Shown: piece by piece, positions 5,329 through 7,648 of the stretch
Position numbering within the stretch: the stretch's first letter is position 1
Layout: the number at the start of each line of letters is the position of its first letter
NCBI GenBank assembly: GCA_937141995.1
Contig: CAKZQX010000019.1
Span: 1-7,648, forward strand
Source: an uncultured Chloroflexaceae bacterium
GTDB lineage: Bacteria > Chloroflexota > Chloroflexia > Chloroflexales > Chloroflexaceae
Direction of reading: 5' to 3'
Length of the DNA stretch: 7,648 bases
Program-made: the position numbers and the translations under genes
The notes under the pieces: generated by a model
Seen by the model: the letters and a program-made list of their open reading frames with translations, nothing else
Database searches by the model: none
What the model was told of the DNA's origin: nothing

Positions 5329-6696
5329 ATCAAGTTCTTTTTCAGAAATACCAAGCATCTGTGCGGCGGCGGTGCGGTCGCCCTCCTTCTGCTGCAATGC
5401 CAGGCTCACCAGTTGCGAGCGCACGCGGTGCAGCATTGTGTCAAGCCCTTCCCCCCGCTTGAGCAGACCGGCCAGGGCGGACAGCAACAGATAGTCCTGA
5501 TCCTCGTGCTGGATCTCATCGCCGGGCATAAGCAACTGCTCCGGTTCGATCAGTTGACCCTGCGCCAGGACTATCGCGCGCTCAATCGCATTTTCCAGTT
5601 GGCGTACATTTCCGGGCCACTCGTAGGTGTGCAGCCACTCCAGCGTTTCATGGGTCAGGCGCGGTGGCGAGCCGTCGGAACGTTTCGGCTGGCGCGACAG
5701 AAAATACTCGACCAGCAGGGGAATATCGTCCTTACGCTCGCGCAACGGCGGCATATGAATATTGATCACATTCAGGCGATAGTAGAGATCCTCGCGGAAG
5801 TGACCATCAACCACATCCTGCTGCAGATCGCGGTTGGTCGCGGCGATGACCCGCGCCGTCGATTTGATCGTCACATTGCCGCCGACCCGCTCGAACGAGC
5901 GCTCCTGCAGGACGCGCAGCAGCTTCTTCTGGGTAGCCGGGCTCATCTCGCCCACCTCGTCCAGAAAGATCGTCCCTTTGGCGGCCTGCTCAAAGCGACC
6001 CTTGCGCTGCGCCATTGCGCCGGTAAACGCGCCCTTCTCGTGGCCGAACAACTCGCTCTCGAGCAGCGTCTCCGGCAGCGCGGCACAGTTCACCGTGACA
6101 AACGGCTTATCGCGGCGGTTCGAGGTCTGATGGATCGCCTGGGCCACCCGCTCCTTCCCGGTGCCCGACTCGCCGGTGATCAAGACGGTGACATCACTGT
6201 TGGCAACCCGCCCGATCAGCTTGTAGACCTCCTGCATCGGCCCGCTCCGCCCGATCAGGACATCGCGGGGATCTTTATCTTTGCTCTGGCGTTTGGTATC
6301 AACGGTGTGAGCCTGCTGCGTGCGTCGCCGATACTCCAGTGCGCGCTCCACCATTGTCAGCATCGTCTCGGGATCGAACGGCTTGGCGATATAGTCATAC
6401 GCGCCATGCTGCATCGCCTCGATTGTAATCGTCGAGGACTCCTGCGCCGTCACGATAATCACCGGCAGATCATTGCCCTGTTCCCGCAGTTGCTTCAGCA
6501 ACGTCAGCCCATCGGGATCAGGCATACGTACATCCAGGATCGCCAGGTCGATACTGTTTGCTTCCAGCACCTCCAGCGCTTCCGCCCCAGAGTTCGCCAG
6601 GCGCACCTGGGCTCCACTCGGCTCAAGCAGATCCTGGAATAACTCACGAATATCAGGCTCGTCGTCGGCGACGAGAATAGTGCTTCCTGTTAACAC
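5326..6696 (-). CDS. sigma-54-dependent response regulator (NtrC family), clipped Fis domain
   Basis: This is a bacterial enhancer-binding protein of 456 residues that should use ATP hydrolysis to open sigma-54 promoters after phosphorylation by an unidentified kinase. The receiver domain (about 5-120) has D11, D12, phospho-acceptor D55, T83 and K105. The AAA+ domain (about 146-382) has Walker A GESGTGKE (175-182), the sigma-54-contacting GAFTGA loop (222-227), Walker B GTIFLDE (241-247), the arginine-finger region FREDLYYRLNV (300-310) and sensor II WPGNVRQLEN (360-369). The C-terminal Fis-like segment reads GDRTAAAQMLGIS and then stops at EKELD, where family members usually continue through the recognition helix. 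The start is GTG (6694-6696), with AGAGG on the minus strand at 6705-6709 (8-base spacing). The stop codon TGA (5326-5328) overlaps the Shine-Dalgarno sequence of rpoN, so the two form a bicistron. Confidence 0.94.
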   Translation of the reverse strand: MLTGSTILVADDEPDIRELFQDLLEPSGAQVRLANSGAEALEVLEANSIDLAILDVRMPDPDGLTLLKQLREQGNDLPVIIVTAQESSTITIEAMQHGAYDYIAKPFDPETMLTMVERALEYRRRTQQAHTVDTKRQSKDKDPRDVLIGRSGPMQEVYKLIGRVANSDVTVLITGESGTGKERVAQAIHQTSNRRDKPFVTVNCAALPETLLESELFGHEKGAFTGAMAQRKGRFEQAAKGTIFLDEVGEMSPATQKKLLRVLQERSFERVGGNVTIKSTARVIAATNRDLQQDVVDGHFREDLYYRLNVINIHMPPLRERKDDIPLLVEYFLSRQPKRSDGSPPRLTHETLEWLHTYEWPGNVRQLENAIERAIVLAQGQLIEPEQLLMPGDEIQHEDQDYLLLSALAGLLKRGEGLDTMLHRVRSQLVSLALQQKEGDRTAAAQMLGISEKELD

Positions 6697-6857
6697 TGCT
6701 TCTACCTCTACATCTTCTGATAAAACCTGGCGGCTATGGATATGATCTGGTAGCGCGCGGCTTCAAACGACTTCCACCCCGTGTCCGACTCCAGTCCGGC
6801 GTTGCGGCAAAGTCTGGCGGGCATGCATTTCATTCACAAAATCATATGGCGCATCTT

Positions 6858-6866
6858 ATTATACCA
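6858..6866 (-). promoter_or_regulatory. extended -10 promoter for the activator-rpoN operon
   Basis: The minus strand reads TGGTATAAT, a consensus TATAAT with the TGn extension. The -35 position (6881-6886, AAGCAT) is poor, which is common for extended -10 promoters. Transcription would begin near 6851, giving a leader of roughly 155 bases before the GTG start, longer than usual. I see no recognisable riboswitch in that leader. Confidence 0.6.
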
Positions 6867-6903
6867 GTATTCGCAAGCGCATGCTTGATGAGAATGTAAC
6901 ATG

Positions 6904-6959
6904 TGGGCAGTGGGCAGTGGGCAGTGAGCAGTGAGCAGTGGGCAGTGGGTAGCGGGTAG
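6904..6959. repeat. heptamer tandem array (TGGGCAG type)
   Basis: Eight 7-base units in register: TGGGCAG three times, TGAGCAG twice, TGGGCAG, TGGGTAG, CGGGTAG. The array starts 11 bases after the stop codon of the 85-residue gene (read on the minus strand) and ends before the region just upstream of the activator-rpoN promoter. The unit is unrelated to the two arrays at 1844-2014, but length and placement follow the same pattern. Confidence 0.92.
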
Positions 6960-6970
6960 AAGTCAATCGA

Positions 6971-7228
6971 TTACGGCCTTGTGTCGGCCAGCGCGGTGTA
7001 AAGCTGCGTCCAGGCGCGCTGTTCTGCCGGGCAGTCGGGATGCGCTGCCACCCAGAGCGCAACAATCGGCTCAACCACCTGGCATGCTGCGCGTAGAGTC
7101 GCGCGCTGCTGCGACAATGCGGTACAATGAGCAGCCAGAGCATGGACTGCTTCGGCATTAGAGAGCAGGCCACGCTGCCACAACCGGACAATATATTCTT
7201 GCGTGGACTGAGCCGATGCGTCGGGCAT
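6971..7228 (-). CDS. small helical hypothetical protein, divergent from XRE regulator
   Basis: I do not recognise the family of this 85-residue protein. It looks all-helical and soluble, with regular amphipathic spacing through about 9-62 and a second helix near 68-81. There are three cysteines (C35, C49, C66) without a metal-binding spacing, and no signal peptide or membrane segment. The gene is well supported as real: AGAGG on the minus strand (7235-7239) lies 6 bases before the ATG, and a near-consensus sigma-70 promoter sits about 70 bases upstream. It diverges from the small XRE regulator at 7388, and the shared spacer contains a palindrome over its -10 box. The simplest reading is that the XRE protein represses it. 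A toxin-antitoxin or partner-protein role is conceivable, but no known toxin motif is visible. Its 3' end abuts a heptamer array. Confidence 0.78.
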   Translation of the reverse strand: MPDASAQSTQEYIVRLWQRGLLSNAEAVHALAAHCTALSQQRATLRAACQVVEPIVALWVAAHPDCPAEQRAWTQLYTALADTRP

Positions 7229-7294
7229 AGATAACCTCTTGTTTCTAAAACTTAGTGTGTAGGATTTTTGTATGCCTGGAGTCTTTATCTTGTT

Positions 7295-7318
7295 AAGAGG
7301 AGTATATATACTTCTCTT
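7295..7318. promoter_or_regulatory. 24-base palindrome, candidate operator for the XRE regulator
   Basis: Eleven of twelve base pairs match around a perfect 12-base core, AGTATATATACT (7301-7312); only 7300/7313 fails. The core contains TATACT on both strands. It overlaps the -10 box and part of the spacer of the promoter for the 7228 gene, an ideal place for repression. Two smaller dyads follow: CTTGA-5-TCAAG (7316-7330) and CTTGT-3-ACAAG (7332-7344). The link to the XRE protein is inferred from position. Confidence 0.6.
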
Positions 7319-7329
7319 GATATTGTCAA
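7301..7329 (-). promoter_or_regulatory. sigma-70 promoter of the 85-residue gene
   Basis: On the minus strand, a perfect -35 TTGACA (7324-7329) is followed after exactly 17 bases by -10 TATACT (7301-7306). The expected transcript starts near 7294, giving a leader of about 65 bases. This is the best sigma-70 promoter in the window; its -10 box lies inside the 24-base palindrome. Confidence 0.75.
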
Positions 7330-7352
7330 GTCTTGTTCCACAAGCGCGGACT

Positions 7353-7370
7353 ACTCATACTCATACTCAT
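7353..7370. repeat. hexamer repeat (ACTCAT x3)
   Basis: Three exact ACTCAT units end 17 bases before the XRE start codon. They may overlap its promoter: CATACT at 7356-7361 is a fair -10 match, with TTGTTC 17 bases upstream as a weak -35. The plus-strand promoter remains uncertain. Confidence 0.75.
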
Positions 7371-7387
7371 AGTGACAGTGAGGTAGA

Positions 7388-7600
7388 ATGCTGATGCCAA
7401 CCAGATTGCGTGTGCGCGAACTGGCCGAGGCGCGGGGCATGAATATCACCGATCTGTCACGGGCAGCCCGGATATCCTATGTCACGGCCTCGGAATACTG
7501 GCATGACCGGCCCAACCAGTTCAACCGTCAGGTGCTGGAGAAGATCGCCCGAGCGCTGGGTGTGCGCGTCGGGGATCTCTTCAACGGCGACCCGACGTAA
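7388..7600 (+). CDS. small XRE-family (Cro/CI-type HTH) transcriptional regulator
   Basis: A 70-residue protein that is almost entirely one Cro/CI helix-turn-helix domain. Helix 1 covers about 8-16 (VRELAEARG), helix 2 about 19-27 (NITDLSRAA), recognition helix 3 about 30-38 (SYVTASEYW), followed by VLEKIARALGV (49-59) and VGDLF (61-65), the usual family ending. There is no effector or dimerisation domain beyond this, as in many small autoregulatory XRE proteins and antitoxin-type regulators. The start is slightly ambiguous: TGAGG (7379-7383) lies 4 bases before the first ATG and 10 bases before a second in-frame ATG at 7394; the difference is only two residues. It diverges from the 85-residue gene and most likely binds the palindrome between them, controlling both genes. 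No terminator is visible in the 48 bases after its stop. Confidence 0.88.
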   Translation: MLMPTRLRVRELAEARGMNITDLSRAARISYVTASEYWHDRPNQFNRQVLEKIARALGVRVGDLFNGDPT

Positions 7601-7648
7601 CCATAGGCCTTACGCGGTGAGCTACTGCCACTACTCAAGCAACGGAGT

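Noticed and set aside
5215..6642. Long plus-strand open frame (475 codons)
   Set aside because: It is antisense to the unmistakable activator and the start of rpoN, matches no family and has no ribosome binding site; high GC and codon bias explain the missing stops.
6810..6832. Sigma-54 -24/-12 promoter (TGGCGGGCATGC)
   Set aside because: The spacing between GG and GC is 7 bases, not the required 10, and the flanks do not fit the consensus.
6859..7191. 110-codon minus-strand frame overlapping the 85-residue gene
   Set aside because: It is in another frame, translates the heptamer array into a repetitive tail and lacks a Shine-Dalgarno sequence, whereas the 85-residue frame has both a promoter and a well-spaced site.

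Overview
This is a bacterial chromosomal window of moderately high GC. The gene set is a sigma-54 factor, an NtrC-type activator, stand-alone receivers, a transglutaminase-like protein and a small XRE regulator, and the spacers are rich in heptamer repeats. Together these suggest a filamentous member of the Chloroflexota (Chloroflexia). That placement is inferred from gene style and repeat style; no phylogenetic marker proves it. No tRNA, rRNA, CRISPR array, transposase or phage gene was recognised.

Layout from left to right. Bases 1-235 are a REP/BIME-like block of direct repeats and hairpins, followed by about 760 bases with no convincing gene but several strong dyads. Two plus-strand genes follow: a class I SAM-dependent methyltransferase (998-1861) and a transglutaminase-like protein (2029-2814). 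Two different heptamer arrays separate them. The first array runs through the methyltransferase stop codon; the second ends just before the transglutaminase ribosome binding site.

From 2832 to 7228 everything reads on the minus strand. In transcription order it holds an 85-residue helical protein of unknown function (7228-6971), a sigma-54-dependent response regulator (6696-5326), rpoN (5315-3963), and two paralogous single-domain receivers (3872-3444 and 3224-2832). The activator and rpoN form a tight bicistron with its own extended -10 promoter. The rpoN Shine-Dalgarno sequence overlaps the activator's stop codon. The activator has an intact receiver and an intact AAA+ domain with GAFTGA, but its Fis-type helix-turn-helix stops inside the recognition helix, so it may work without binding DNA specifically. 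No sensor kinase is in the window.

At the right end a small XRE (Cro/CI-type) regulator is divergent from the 85-residue gene. Their 159-base shared spacer holds a near-perfect 24-base palindrome. It lies over the -10 box of a textbook sigma-70 promoter (TTGACA, 17 bases, TATACT) that drives the 85-residue gene. This looks like a self-contained regulated pair.

The most interesting items are the sigma-54/activator bicistron with its clipped DNA-binding domain and trailing receiver pair, the XRE-controlled divergent locus, and the three sequence-unrelated heptamer arrays that sit at gene boundaries.
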